Assembly: GCA_015680685.1 (NCBI GenBank) | Contig: MNCI01004098.1 | Location: forward strand, 246,578 to 310,577 | Direction of reading: 5' to 3' | Source: Gnetum montanum | Taxonomy: Eukaryota; Streptophyta; Gnetopsida; Gnetales; Gnetaceae | DNA length: 64,000 nucleotides | Part shown: positions 11,901 to 22,373 of the stretch, one piece after another | Layout of the letters: every line of letters starts with the position of its first letter | How positions within the stretch are numbered: position 1 is the first letter of the stretch | Notes under the pieces: model-generated | What the model saw: the letters and a program-made list of their open reading frames with translations, nothing else | Databases searched by the model: none | Told to the model about the DNA's origin: nothing | Position numbers and translations under genes: made by a program

Positions 11901-12396
11901 CGAATAAACCCAGCCTGGAAAAGTTTAGTGATTTTTCCACGTACAGCTAAGGAAATCTCTGGTTTAACCTTGTGTGCTTTTGTTTGACCACCTTAACACA
12001 TGAAACTAGGATGATATTGTGTTGTATGATGCATGGGTCTAAGTGTGACATATCTTCATACGACCATGCAAACACATTGGCATTATCATTAAGGACTATA
12101 AAAATGTTTTGTTTAACATGTGACTCTAGTAAAGAGCTAACCTTTAATGTTCCTACCTCACCTCTGGGTGTAGTCATGGGGATTTTGATAAGAGGATCCT
12201 TAGTTACATCACCAGCATCTAAATCTAAAGCTTGGACCAAATGTTCGGGCCAGTCCAGGGATATTTCTAAGGATGCTATGTTGGTGTCATAAGGGGGTGG
12301 TTCAAAGTCTACCAACTCTTCATTCAAATGTCTCATAAACCTACTTTGGTGTCTTGTCAGAGTTAAGGGTGAATGAAGATCATCATGCATAGCCAT
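8930..12396 (-). pseudogene. pol: A1 pol: RT, RNase H and integrase remnant
   Basis: The domains run in Ty3/gypsy order. RT covers about 12396-10900, with SFMDGFSSYN at about 11716-11740 and the catalytic YVDD at 11522-11533 followed by the LNPKKCVFGV region. RNase H lies at about 10755-10300; HVPDNKNTIADALA marks its end. Integrase runs from about 10100 to 8930, with zinc-finger CDVCQCHGNL near 9850, core TDNRPQF and QAEATNK (9406-9588), and a basic C-terminal part. Frameshifts and stops break it into at least six pieces. Gag and protease are 5.7 kb further upstream on the same strand, separated by the antisense gene. No chromodomain is seen. Confidence 0.85.
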
Positions 12397-12510
12397 TTTT
12401 AAAGCACTCCTACAATAATAACCAAAACAAACAAGTTAAGTGATACCTACTTAACACAACAACATGCAATGAAATATATGGAAGGTAATTATGAAATGTT
12501 AAAAAGTTGC

Positions 12511-12650
12511 TAGTTTAAGGTCTTATCAGACCATGACCGTGCAAAATTATATGTCAAAATTGCTAGTTTAAGGTCATAGCAGACCGTCACTATGACTAGA
12601 ATATAGAGGGAATTCTAAAATTTCCAGTTTAAGGTTGTAGTGGACTGCTA
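12511..12650. repeat. GTTTAAGGTC-type repeat, array 2 of A1
   Basis: Three units, each starting AGTTTAAGG and containing a GGTC...GACC-like pair, lie just upstream of the RT block in the minus-strand sense. The A2 equivalent is at 58402-58653. Confidence 0.6.
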
Positions 12651-12874
12651 CTAGGCTTAAAGGTTAAGAATGAAGTGCAATATTTTTGGTATATTTATGT
12701 GCTACGCTACAGTAGACATGGGGTGTCTCATGCTATGTTGTAGGGGACAAGGGCATTCTATGTTACACATGGGATGCAGGACATTCCGCATTACGCACGA
12801 GACATGGGATGTCCTGTGTTACACATGAGACATGGGACGTCCCAAAAAGTGACAGGTACTATAACAATGGAAGT

Positions 12875-12883
12875 TATAAATAG
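12875..12883 (+). promoter_or_regulatory. TATA box of A1 antisense gene
   Basis: TATAAATAG on the plus strand precedes the first shared exon by about 30 bases. The A2 copy has TATATATAG at the equivalent place (58883-58891). Degenerate TACGC motifs lie upstream (12700-12830), as in the LTRs. Confidence 0.55.
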
Positions 12884-13569
12884 GGGATTACCCATGGTAA
12901 TCCTATCATTTTTACTATTAGAGCTAACACCCAGAGCGTAGTGCGGTTTAGATAGAGAGGCAACATAGTAGTTGTAGCGTAGCAATTGATACACCTGAGT
13001 TTGACAAAAAGATGATGGCACACAAGAGTGAATGTAGGCATTAAGGTCTCACCAATGTGGACGAAGGGGAATGCATCTTGTGACGTCTTGCTAGGGCATG
13101 CATTGAGGAATGATAGGAAGCATCGTCTACCTAGTAAGTTGCTACACTATGTTTGTTTATGTTTTTTGGTTTATTTAATGAGGCTATTGCCATGGTCACC
13201 ACATGTCGATGGCCATGATTATTATGTTTGCTATGTTGTAACTATTGTTTTCATGGCCTTGGCTATCACTGCAACTATTTCGCAATGGTCATTTCTACCC
13301 AGGCCATGGCCGCTATTATGATCGCTACGCTATGGTTGTTTTCGTTGCCTTTGTGGTGATTGCTGTGGCCATGGTTATTACGCTATTGCCACAGCTGTCA
13401 TTGTGGTGGGTGGGGCATTGTACCATTTTGAGGATTTAGAGGGTTCTAGTTTGAAAGGTTTCTAGGTAGTGTAGCACATGTTCTGGGCAGCATAGCCCAT
13501 TTAAAGAGGGTTTTGGTTTATATTTTATTTTGTTACATTCCATGCAGTCGAACAAGGCTAGGGCTATGG

Positions 13570-13910
13570 AAATGTTGTGTGTTATTTCTTAGGTTGTGTT
13601 ACTTTTGTCAACGTGACTAACAAGCTATGTTGTGTTTTTGATGCCTATTACATTATGCTATCACGCTGCTATGCTACCATACTTTCTACACTACTATACT
13701 TGCTACGTTGTGATACTTGCTATGTTGTTATGCTTGTTATGCTGCTATGCTACCGTACCTATTATGCTGCTATGCCTATCATGTTGTGTGAGGTGTACCA
13801 GTTGTGTTGCTACGTTGTGTGTGACGTGGCCACTATGCTATGCGGGGTGTACTCGCTACACTGTGCCACATACTAAGCTATGCATAACACGGCTGCTACA
13901 CTATACAGGA
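13570..13910 (+). repeat. TGCTATG/TACGCT-type low-complexity array in intron 1
   Basis: Closely spaced TGCTATG, TGCTACG and ATGTTGT motifs fill the end of the first intron of the antisense gene. They are CpG-decayed relatives of the AGCGTAAAC repeats found in the same intron of A2. Open frames crossing this array on the plus strand are products of its base composition. Confidence 0.55.
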
Positions 13911-14039
13911 CAGTCATGAAATGAGGGGCATCACATTTCATACTTGGAAAAATTTTTGCACAAGGGGCTACTACCCTATATAGTAACTGACATATCTTGT
14001 TGTGAGCTAACATATATTTATTTTTATGTACCATGCAAG

Positions 14040-14488
14040 GTTATTCTAAAATCCATCTTGATCATGATCGAGTTGGTAGGGGTTCTATGTTGCTTAAGTG
14101 CTCTTGTGGCTAATGTTCCTCCTCCTCACACACGGGTAAGGGACCAAGTGGTTTAGTTTCAAGAAGGTGCATGAAAATTCCTAGAGTTCCTCCTTCGCCA
14201 CTTTCGTGTGATGGTATCGTCACACTTGTCAGCCGAGATAGCCGGTGTTCTGGTTGAAACATTATTGCCTAGGGAAAATCGAGGCATTTTAAAGTTTATG
14301 CTTGATGAGTCCATTGAAGGAGAAGGGGTACGAGGCTCAAGTTAGTGTCCAAGAGGCTTGAGATGCTTATCTTGGGTTTGGGCCATGCCTGAATTTAAAT
14401 TTTATCATAAATACAACACATTATTGATTGCCTACCACATGGGGACCTTCTTCCAGAACCCACCTGGGATCGTCTATTGTGCCGACGG
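14040..14488 (+). other. Exon 2 of A1 antisense gene, NIF/FCP1-like
   Basis: Residues align with the A2 exon: IELVGVL at the start, FLEFLLRHFRVMVSSHLS in the middle and NTLLIAYHMGTFFQNPPG at the end. The order matches the NLI-interacting-factor phosphatase fold of plants, whose equivalents are LVLD-NGLL, FL-FCFDRFEVGIWSS and NTVLLDDSPYKALLNPP. The catalytic aspartates are absent. At least two in-frame stops are present. Confidence 0.55.
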
Positions 14489-16054
14489 GTGAGTCCTATG
14501 AAGATACTTAGATGTATTGCATTTTTTTTCTTACATAGTTGCAAGGCTTAACATTATCTATTATGTTGCCAAGTTTGTAATTGACAAGGATGGTCTTCAT
14601 GATAAAGAGGGGACATTAGCATTGGCCCAAATAGCTCTACAAGAGTTCTCTTCTGCTAAGAACAACCACATCGGTGTCATAGAGTAGCTTGGGGCTAAAT
14701 TGAGAACCTATTCAACCAAGTACGCTAAGTTCTATCTAAAGTGTGAGGAACTTGGGTGGTTGGATGGAAAATGGATGTCCTGCCATGTACCTACCATGGA
14801 AGAGGTTTTAGTGAAGAGTCCACCATTTCCCACATCATTCGCACCGAGTGAGTTAGGTTTTGTATGTATTTTCATATGTCTTTGATTGATTGGTTTTTTT
14901 TTATCTTTTGATTACTGTAGTGGCAACCGAGTCTACAGAGGTTATGGTACAAAAAGACATGACAAAACTAACCTCTTCTTTAAATATGGTGAAGTGGATG
15001 AGATAAAATGCTGGTTATGCGATGGGGCCCCAGCCACCCTTGTTCAAAATGTCTAGGAGGCTAGGCTCATGGACCTATTTTTAGCAGTAAATCCAAGCAT
15101 TCCAGCTATAGAGATGCTTGCCCTTGTTGATTCTTTTACGGAAAGGGCTAATTGCTTTTGCACATAGGTGCATAATGTGTGGGTGGTGTTTGAGATCATT
15201 AACAACCTTTTCGCAAATCTCTTCGGTGTTCCTTCTAATGGCTTACATATAGGGGAGAAGACCAGCAAAGATGTAAACCATCGAGGGGACATAGAAGAAT
15301 GGCTAGGGATGATCAAAGATTGAAAGGGGATTTACATGAATAAGGTCAGGTTAGAGGTAGCCCATAACATTTACCATATCTTTTGGGCTCATGCTTTCCC
15401 CAAGTTACTCTTCCAAGGAAAAACTATTGGGGTAGAGCAAGCTTGGATTATGAGGGATGTCATGGAAGAAGGGATTCACTATAATTAGGCTAAGTATCTC
15501 ATCGAGCGTTTGCAGGCCAAAATGGTTAAGCTTCATGAGAAGCTTGATGCATGTTTTAATGTGCATTTCACCTTTTTTATAGCTTGCCTACAATGGTTTG
15601 CTAGATTTTTAGTGGTCCTAGAGAATGACATTTGGGTGTTGCAGGATCGCACCTAGATATCCAAACCATGGATCTGCTAAGTATTCCACACCACTCGATC
15701 CAAGGACTCCCTAGAAGCTATTAGGGAGTCTTTTTCAATAACAATGAAGGATTGGGTGGGATGACCCTTTCATGCACAAGACAACGTTGGATAAGTGCCT
15801 TTCACTAACATAAGAAATGCGATAAGGGGGCATGCCTTATTACTGAAATAGTGAAATCAAAGTTGCAATGCAAGAAATCTCATCCCATAGAAGAGCCTCC
15901 ACATACTAGTGAAGAAAGAGGAAAAAGATTACGGATGAAGGTTCGTAAAGTGCAACCTACATTTGTTGGTGAGTATGGTTTAATTATATTGTTAGCTACC
16001 CATCCCCCCTTTTTTGTGTTAGACTAGCATGCTCACTTTAGATGTGTTTAATAG

Positions 16055-16348
16055 ATGATGAAGAAGAAGCTTTGGCCCTTGAGGCAGGGGCCCTTGCTAT
16101 AGAAGAAGAAGAGGCCCTAGCTATAGAGGAGGAGGCCCCTGCCATAGAGGAAGAGGCTCCTTCTGTAGATGAACCTTTTGCAGAGTGTGCCCTAGCACCT
16201 GAGGGGCACATGATGATTGAAAATGTTACTACACTATTAAGTTAGCTTGAGGAAGAAGGGCTACAGTTTGTGGCCGGTGAGTTTGATTCTCTGTTTGATA
16301 GTGTGCCGATGGGCGATCTCCCTGCTCTCACCCTTGAGGGGTTGCTGG
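16055..16348 (+). other. Exon 5 of A1 antisense gene, Glu/Ala repeat
   Basis: It encodes about six imperfect repeats of the type ALAIEEEE and APAIEEEAP, then an acidic region with FDSVPMGDLPALTLEG before the donor. The A2 counterpart (62179-62430) is acidic but lacks the regular repeat, so the repeat expanded after the copies separated. Confidence 0.5.
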
Positions 16349-17780
16349 GTAGGAGATTTACACTATCATATATGTTACTTCCCTCTTTCTTCTCCCTCTT
16401 CTTTACAATGCTAACATCCTTTGTTGCATAGTGGACATTGCTTCTAAGGTTCCTGAATCTTTCTACTCATTTCACCTATGACCATGGTCAGAAATTCTGG
16501 ATAAATTTGCCTTTATGGAGGGGATTTTTGATGACATGATTGACCACTTAAGGTAAATTGACCCTAAGATAGGTGTGTTTGAAGTATAGTGTTTGCTCTC
16601 TACATTATTTTATTTTTGCTATCATCTAGTGATTAATGCTTCTTTTTGTATGATTACCAGCTTCTTGAATCAAATGGGATCCACAACAGATAGTTGAAGT
16701 TGCCACTATGTCTAAGCTTCCTCTAGAGGTAACTGAGGTGCCTCATGATATATACAAGGAGGCAAGTAAATGTGCACTATACTCGGAACGATCGTTGCAG
16801 GAGTGTAGGCACGCTAATGAAGACCTCTAGAAATAGGTCTAGAAACTCAAAAAGGAGAAAGCTAGTCAAGTGGTTGAATTGGAAGATCTTTGGTCAAGGA
16901 ATGAGTTATTAATGGCTCATGATAGTTTAGATGGTAGTTGGCATATGACCGTAATCAATAATTCAAGATATCAGTCAGTTGTACGAGGCAAGAACGAGGC
17001 TACCAAGGAAGTGATTGAACAATGCTTGCAAATGGATTTACTAGCTGAGAAAAACTAGGACTGGAAAGATTATAGCGCTAAGGTGTATGAATGGGGGTAG
17101 GCACAGAAAAATCATAAACACATGTACAAGCTGAAATGTGCTGCCTACCATCAAAAATACTAAGATGCTTCTATTGAATTGCATACTCATGAGCTATTTC
17201 TTGATGTAATTGGTGCTACCAAGGCCTATGAAAAATTTACAAAACATGTGGTGGTGAGTGAATCTCCTAAGAGAGAGATGACCTTGCCTTCTAGGGAGAC
17301 CACTACTGCCACATTCTCTCCAGGACCACCCACATGGATGACTATGGAGAAGGGGAAAATTGCAGCAAGCATTGATCTAGGGGAAGAAGATTGGGCCAAC
17401 TTAAGTAAGGATGAAATACTTTGACTCTTAGCAATTGGCATGGACAGAATACCTTCAGAGATGGAGGCAGGCCCATCTCAGGTTAGCCAAGCTTTACGAT
17501 ATTGTAGTTTATTTTATGGTATGTGATTGTAATTTGTCTCATTATTTTATTCTTGCTTTATGCAGGACCCAAATTAGGATATAGGACCTAGTGGGATGTG
17601 AGATAAAGATATCAATGGAGACTCATAGCCCATTAGCAAATTTTTTCTTTGAAATGAAATGCTTGTTGTTATGTATTCTGAGTATGGACTTATATTTAAT
17701 GAAAAGTAAAAAGCATTTTTTATTCCTTTTGGTTAATGTGTTTGTTGATGCACTAGAGCCCCTTGTGGGCCCCCATGCTC

Positions 17781-18024
17781 TAGTTTAAGGCCATTTTGGG
17801 CCATCGCTAATTTTAGGCCATTTTGGGCCATTGCTAGTTTTAGGCCATTTTGGGCCATATGTGAAGTAATCTTCAAAAGTGGTTTTGCTAGTTTTAGGCC
17901 TTAGTAGGCTATGGTGGTAGTTTAAGGTCATTCCAGGCTATGTGTAAGGTGGTTTTCAAAAGTGGTGTTGCCATTTTTAGGCCTTAGTAGGCCATGGTGG
18001 TAGTTTAAGGACATTCTAGGCCAT
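17781..18024. repeat. GTTTTAGGCC-type repeat, array 3 of A1
   Basis: About seven units lie between the end of the antisense gene and the end of the protease block. A typical unit is GTTTTAGGCCATTTTGGGCC. It belongs to the same motif family as arrays 1 and 2. Confidence 0.65.
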
Positions 18025-18124
18025 AATCGCTTTAATTAATGCCAGCGGCAAAGACAATGCAAACAACAAACTTAATGCAAAATGGAAATCATCTGAACAA
18101 AAGTATAAAATTTATTGAAGTAAA

Positions 18125-21100
18125 GTGGAGGTAAACTTTAATCATGCAATTTTTTCTTAATCCGACGTGGGTTAGGCAAGGCATAGGCTTGGGAAGCTTT
18201 GCGGTGGTATTCCTCTATGCTATCATCTATCATTTGGAAGGTTAATTCGGCCTACATGGTTTCTTCATTTAAGTCAGCAGTTCTAGATGGCTCATTTGTC
18301 AAACATGGAATTTCAGCATGAATGNGATCTTTCCAAGATTAGGTTAAACCTGGGCATCTCTTCTACCATAATAAATATTACACTAGTGGGAAACTGGTCC
18401 TTTTCTACACAGTTGATGGTAACAGTCCCCTTGACCATGACACATGCCCCATTGAATGACTTTAAACATAAGGTTGCTGTGGGCTTGATTTGATCCACTG
18501 GGCCCAATTTTTCATTGGTGGCAGCCCCATCATCGATGTGTACTCTACGAATCTTATACTGATCTACCCAAATTTTCATAAACATGGGGCAGTAGTCACT
18601 TGACCCATTTCAAGGTCATCTTTAATGGCTTTTCCATGAAATGTTAAGTGGGCTGGCTATGGTTCTTCAGCCACAAAGGGAAGCATAATAGTGTGGATAG
18701 CTTTCTCTTTAGCTAGCATGTTTTCACTAATAGAAATAGATGCTAACATGTGAACCAAAGCCTCACGATGTGTTGTAGAGGTCATTATTAAGTCATACAA
18801 GCTTAATGTTGTGTTCTTTTATTTCAAGGCATGTTTAACCTGTGAAAGTTCATTTAGGAAGTATTGCCCATATCTGATTATTTGCTAACGTTTTCTTCTT
18901 CTATGCATCCTAGAAGATGAATCTCTCGAGGGGGAGTGGATTTGGGTTGGATAATAATCTTTTTTAAATTAGAGGATGATGATTGCATGTGTGTGTTGCC
19001 ACCAATGGCTGATGATGAAGAGGTGGTGGGAATTGTAGACAAGGGGGTGGACTTAGAGGGCCCAATGCAGTGCATTCTTTGGCCAACTTATTTCTTAGAC
19101 GTTCTTTGCATTTCCTTAGATGAGGAGGCTGAGATGCAGTGCTCATCACTCTACTTTGGGTAGTAGGGGAACTCGCATGCTTTGGCACCTTGATAATAAA
19201 CGGTTCCTACGTTGTTGTAGTGGGACATGATGCAATTTTAAGTACAAAAGATGCAGTAGATGTCTGTGGAGAGGCCCTAATGACAAAGGGGATTTGCAAC
19301 CTGGTTTTTGTTGTTGAAGCTTTGGCATTGTAGGGGGGGGGGGGGGGGGGGGGGNCATGTTGTGATTCTTCATTATCATTAATGCCAATAGCATTGATAG
19401 TGTAACTTACATTGTTAGCATTCAAAGGATCTTTGTAAACATTCATTGATTGGTTTTCAGGTCAGACAGGGTTGCTCTCATCCAGGACCAACTTACCCTG
19501 ATTGATCATTCACTGGATATCATCTTTCAATGCCAAGAAATAATCTATATCATGCCCACACAATTGGTGATAATCACAAAAATGTTCTAGCTAGAAGTTC
19601 CTAGGTACTTGTGGTTCATTAGGCATACCTAAGTAGGGGTCTTGAAGGACTTCATAGTACCTTTGGTGATGCTTAAGGGCCTCCTCTGACATCCATTTAA
19701 GTTGGATACACTTGGCTCCAGTAATTGACTCAAAAGCTTTGAAGGATTAATTGGTAACGGGGTATATTTTGAGAGATCCTTGCACTCAAAATTTGGCCTT
19801 GGTGGAGTTTGCACTGTGGGTATTAATGTCAAGGGCTATCTAGTGCTATTGGAGTCGGGTGTTATGTTAGTGGAGGCTCTAGGTGTTGTGGCAGTATTTT
19901 TACTATTGTTGGACTTGGTCTCATTAGCCACAGTGGCCATCGTGGTTGTTGTGGCCTTCCCTTTCTCCTTGTCTTTCTTTGTATGTGTGTTTTTATAGGC
20001 TACATAGAGTGGATCTCTACTAGCCTCTGCTGCATCTTGAATGCTTTTAGTTTGAGCGAACACTTGGCTAAGGGAACGTGGAGCCAAATGATATAGTTTG
20101 GATTCGATAAAATCATTTACTACTCCTTTGAAAATAGCCAACAAATGGGACTCAGCAATTGGTTCACATATTTCATTTAGGGTAGCACTCCAACATTGTA
20201 TGAATTATAATGGTTCTTGTTTAATGTTCATGAGCTGATCTAAAGTAAATTTGGAGTTTAAGTTATACTTAAAATGAGTCATGAATTGGCTTAGAAATTC
20301 TTCTAATGTTGAGATAGAAACTTGGGGGAAGCACGTAGTACCATTCTAAGGCCTTGTCTATCAAGGACATGGAAAAAACATGAATGATGATATGGGGCCA
20401 GGGTTGTAGTAATAAGGATTTAATCCTGAAAGTGACTAGGTGGGAATTCAGATTGCTTTCCCCATTGTATTTTGTAAATTGGGGAAGTTGTACCCTAGGG
20501 GGCAACATAAGCATGGGAAAAATTGGACTGATTGGGTCATCTTGGTAGAAGTCGATGACTTGAACAGTTTCGAAATTGGTGGCTTTGAGCTATTTAATTT
20601 CTTCGATGAGGGTCTAGATGAGTTGAAAGGCTTGGTCTAGATTTGGGGGTGTTATAGGGGGTTTTGAAGCTACTAGAGTAGCCATCACTAGTGGTGCTAT
20701 TGGTGTAGCTACTAGCCCCATTGGGGGTGCTATTGAAATAGCTCTTACTAGTGGTATTATTTGAGCAGCCCATAACCTAGTGAGTGGTGCCATTGGAGTG
20801 GCTAGCATTGGTGGTGCTATGGGGGTGGTTATTTGCCCAATGGTTGGGGTGGCCCATAGCCCCATGTTCGGTTGCATTACATGTGAAACTTGGTATGTTT
20901 GGGGCTGTGTGTATTGTGGCATGTGAGACATTTGAGCTACAGGAAAAGAAGTCATTGTTGACCACCATGTGGTTGAGGTTGGGCTTGCTACTAATGGTGG
21001 AATGGGTATAGAGGAGGGGATAGAAATAGAACTTACATGTGGTTGTGATGAGGGCATGGTGTGCACGTATGGTAGTGTGGGAATCGCAGATGTTGGGTGC

Positions 21101-21730
21101 GGGGCTTGGACACATTGGAAAGGATGATTAATAGGAAATGAGGTTGAAGGGCCTGCATGTTGATATGTTGACAAAATTTGATGACTACTCATCACTAAAG
21201 AGGGTCTGGGTTGTGGTAGTAGCAAAAGAGGTGGAAAATTATGATTGTTATGAACAAACAATAGAGGTGGAAGGGAAAGTTGTAGCATAGATTGAACCAC
21301 CACCTTCAGAATGGGAGTCTAACTCCTCTTGTCCATCATGAAAAGGTTCATCATACTCAGATGCTGTGTCCTGTTCTCTTGACCTACTTAATTTCACAAG
21401 TTGGTTTAAAAGCCACTGGCATGTGTTAGTGAGTGTGATAGTGGTATCAGACATAGGAATGAACTCCCTTCCGTTCTGATGAATGATCTCAAAGTTACAT
21501 TTTTTCTCAAATTCATGATGGTCCAACGGTAGATTTGCTTGGAGTTTTGCACATAAAAAGTTACACCGATCTTCATCTTGAGGTAGACATTTGGGCAATT
21601 GATGCTATAGTCTAAGAGATTGCCACAATACCCACATTGGACTAGGTGGTTGCTCAAGATCCACTGTGTGTGGAACAAAGTGAGACACCTCCACCCTCAT
21701 AGTAGGAACCGAAGCGGTAGTAGGATTCAT
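18125..21730 (-). pseudogene. gag: A1 gag and protease remnant
   Basis: The start at 21730 (MNPTTASVPTMRVEV) is the first ATG after the leader. An N-terminal region with SDTTITLTNTCQWL is followed by a long Ser/Thr/Pro-rich stretch (about 21300-20640). The capsid-like part reads LPQFTKYNGESNLNSHLVTF and SLIDKALEWYYVLPP (20514-20269), then VNDFIESKLYHLAPRSLSQ (20144 on). A zinc-knuckle-like CDYHQLCGHDIDYF lies at about 19530-19577. The retropepsin part has IDDGAATN (a DTGA-like active site, about 18510-18540) and FNLILER. Frameshifts and stops interrupt it. It is separated from RT by the antisense gene. Confidence 0.8.
19333..19355. other. Run of 22 G followed by N
   Basis: A homopolymer of G ends in an undetermined base within the gag remnant. 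On the coding (minus) strand it gives a run of prolines. The adjoining N suggests that its length is not reliably resolved. A single N also occurs at 18325. Confidence 0.9.
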
Positions 21731-21926
21731 TTTTCCAATATGAAAAAGGTGAAAAAAAGGGAAAGATACATGTATGAAACAGTTAAAAATAGTACGTTTT
21801 GCATTAAATAGTTAAGATCTAAAGCCATAGAGAAAATAGACTAAAATTGGGGACGTATGAAAATGCTGAAAAGCTAGTTTTCTTCATTGTTACTCTTGCT
21901 ACGCTAAGAGAAACCGCTACTTCTAT

Positions 21927-22180
21927 AGGATCACTACACTACATAGAACATAAGAAGCATAACATAGTAGATAGGAAACATAACATAGTAGATAGTTTGG
22001 GAACCACTACACTGACAGGGTTGCTACACTACATAGAACATAGGTAGCGTAACATAGTAGATAGGCAACGTAACACAGTAGACAGTTTGGGAACCACTAC
22101 ACTGATAGGGTTGCTACACTACATAGGACATAGGTAGCATAATGCAGTAGATAGGAAATGTAACATAGTAGATAATTTGG
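21927..22180. repeat. 90-bp tandem repeat in A1 leader
   Basis: Three copies (the last partial) start at 21927, 22017 and 22107, each beginning AGG(A/G)T-like and containing ACTACACTACATAGAACAT-like sequence. They are built from the same TACGC/TAGCATA motif as the LTR. They lie between the primer site and the gag start, in the untranslated leader. Confidence 0.85.
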
Positions 22181-22349
22181 GGCTTTTTTCCTACAAGGTT
22201 CCAGAGGAACCGTTGTGGCAACCAATCTACACCACCAGGTGCATAGACAACCACAGGGATGTCATGTTTGTGCTACTAGGCTACTGGTAACATGTTACAA
22301 ATAGCATGCAGGATTACCTATGACACACGGAAGAGACATGAAGGTTTAG

Positions 22350-22367
22350 ATCCTCCTTCTAGTGCCA
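22350..22367 (-). promoter_or_regulatory. A1 primer-binding site candidate
   Basis: On the minus strand TGGCACTAGAAGGAGGAT starts six bases after the LTR end, which is the normal place and begins with TGG. It differs from the tRNA-Asp type of the B elements. I do not assign the tRNA with confidence. Confidence 0.55.
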
Positions 22368-22373
22368 AAAAAC

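Larger units (their letters stand above)
12905..17601 (+). pseudogene. A1 antisense accessory gene, 8 exons, decayed
   Basis: Exons were inferred from splice signals plus homology to A2: about 12905-13133, 14040-14488, 14546-14847, 14921-15968, 16055-16348, 16432-16552, 16661-17481 and 17566-17601. Donors include GTAAGT, GTGAGT (three times), GTAGGA and GTAAAT; acceptors end CAAG, GTAG, ATAG, CCAG and GCAG. Exon 2 is NIF/FCP1-like (SSHLSAEIAG, NTLLIAYH, QNPPGIVY). Exon 4 is a long helical domain (IINNLFANLFGVPSNGLHI). Exon 5 is Glu/Ala-rich. Exon 7 is coiled coil and ends near DWANLSKDEIL. Many stops and at least one frameshift are present. The gene runs opposite to gag-pol, so its introns would not be removed from the genomic RNA. 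Function is unknown. Confidence 0.65.

Noticed and set aside
13577-13919. Two overlapping Cys/Leu/Tyr-rich frames on the plus strand
   Set aside because: They come from translation of the TGCTATG/TACGC low-complexity array and are not shared with A2.
18878-19188. Independent small genes with PPPPP or HHPL stretches
   Set aside because: They are shadow frames of the gag-to-protease linker; no conserved start or homologue in the window.
19333-19354. G-quadruplex from a run of 22 G
   Set aside because: The run is followed directly by N and is most likely an unresolved homopolymer; no spacing into G-tracts.
20614-21303. Separate Ser/Thr/Pro-rich gene on the minus strand
   Set aside because: It is the variable middle of the A1 gag remnant, between the N-terminal and capsid-like parts.
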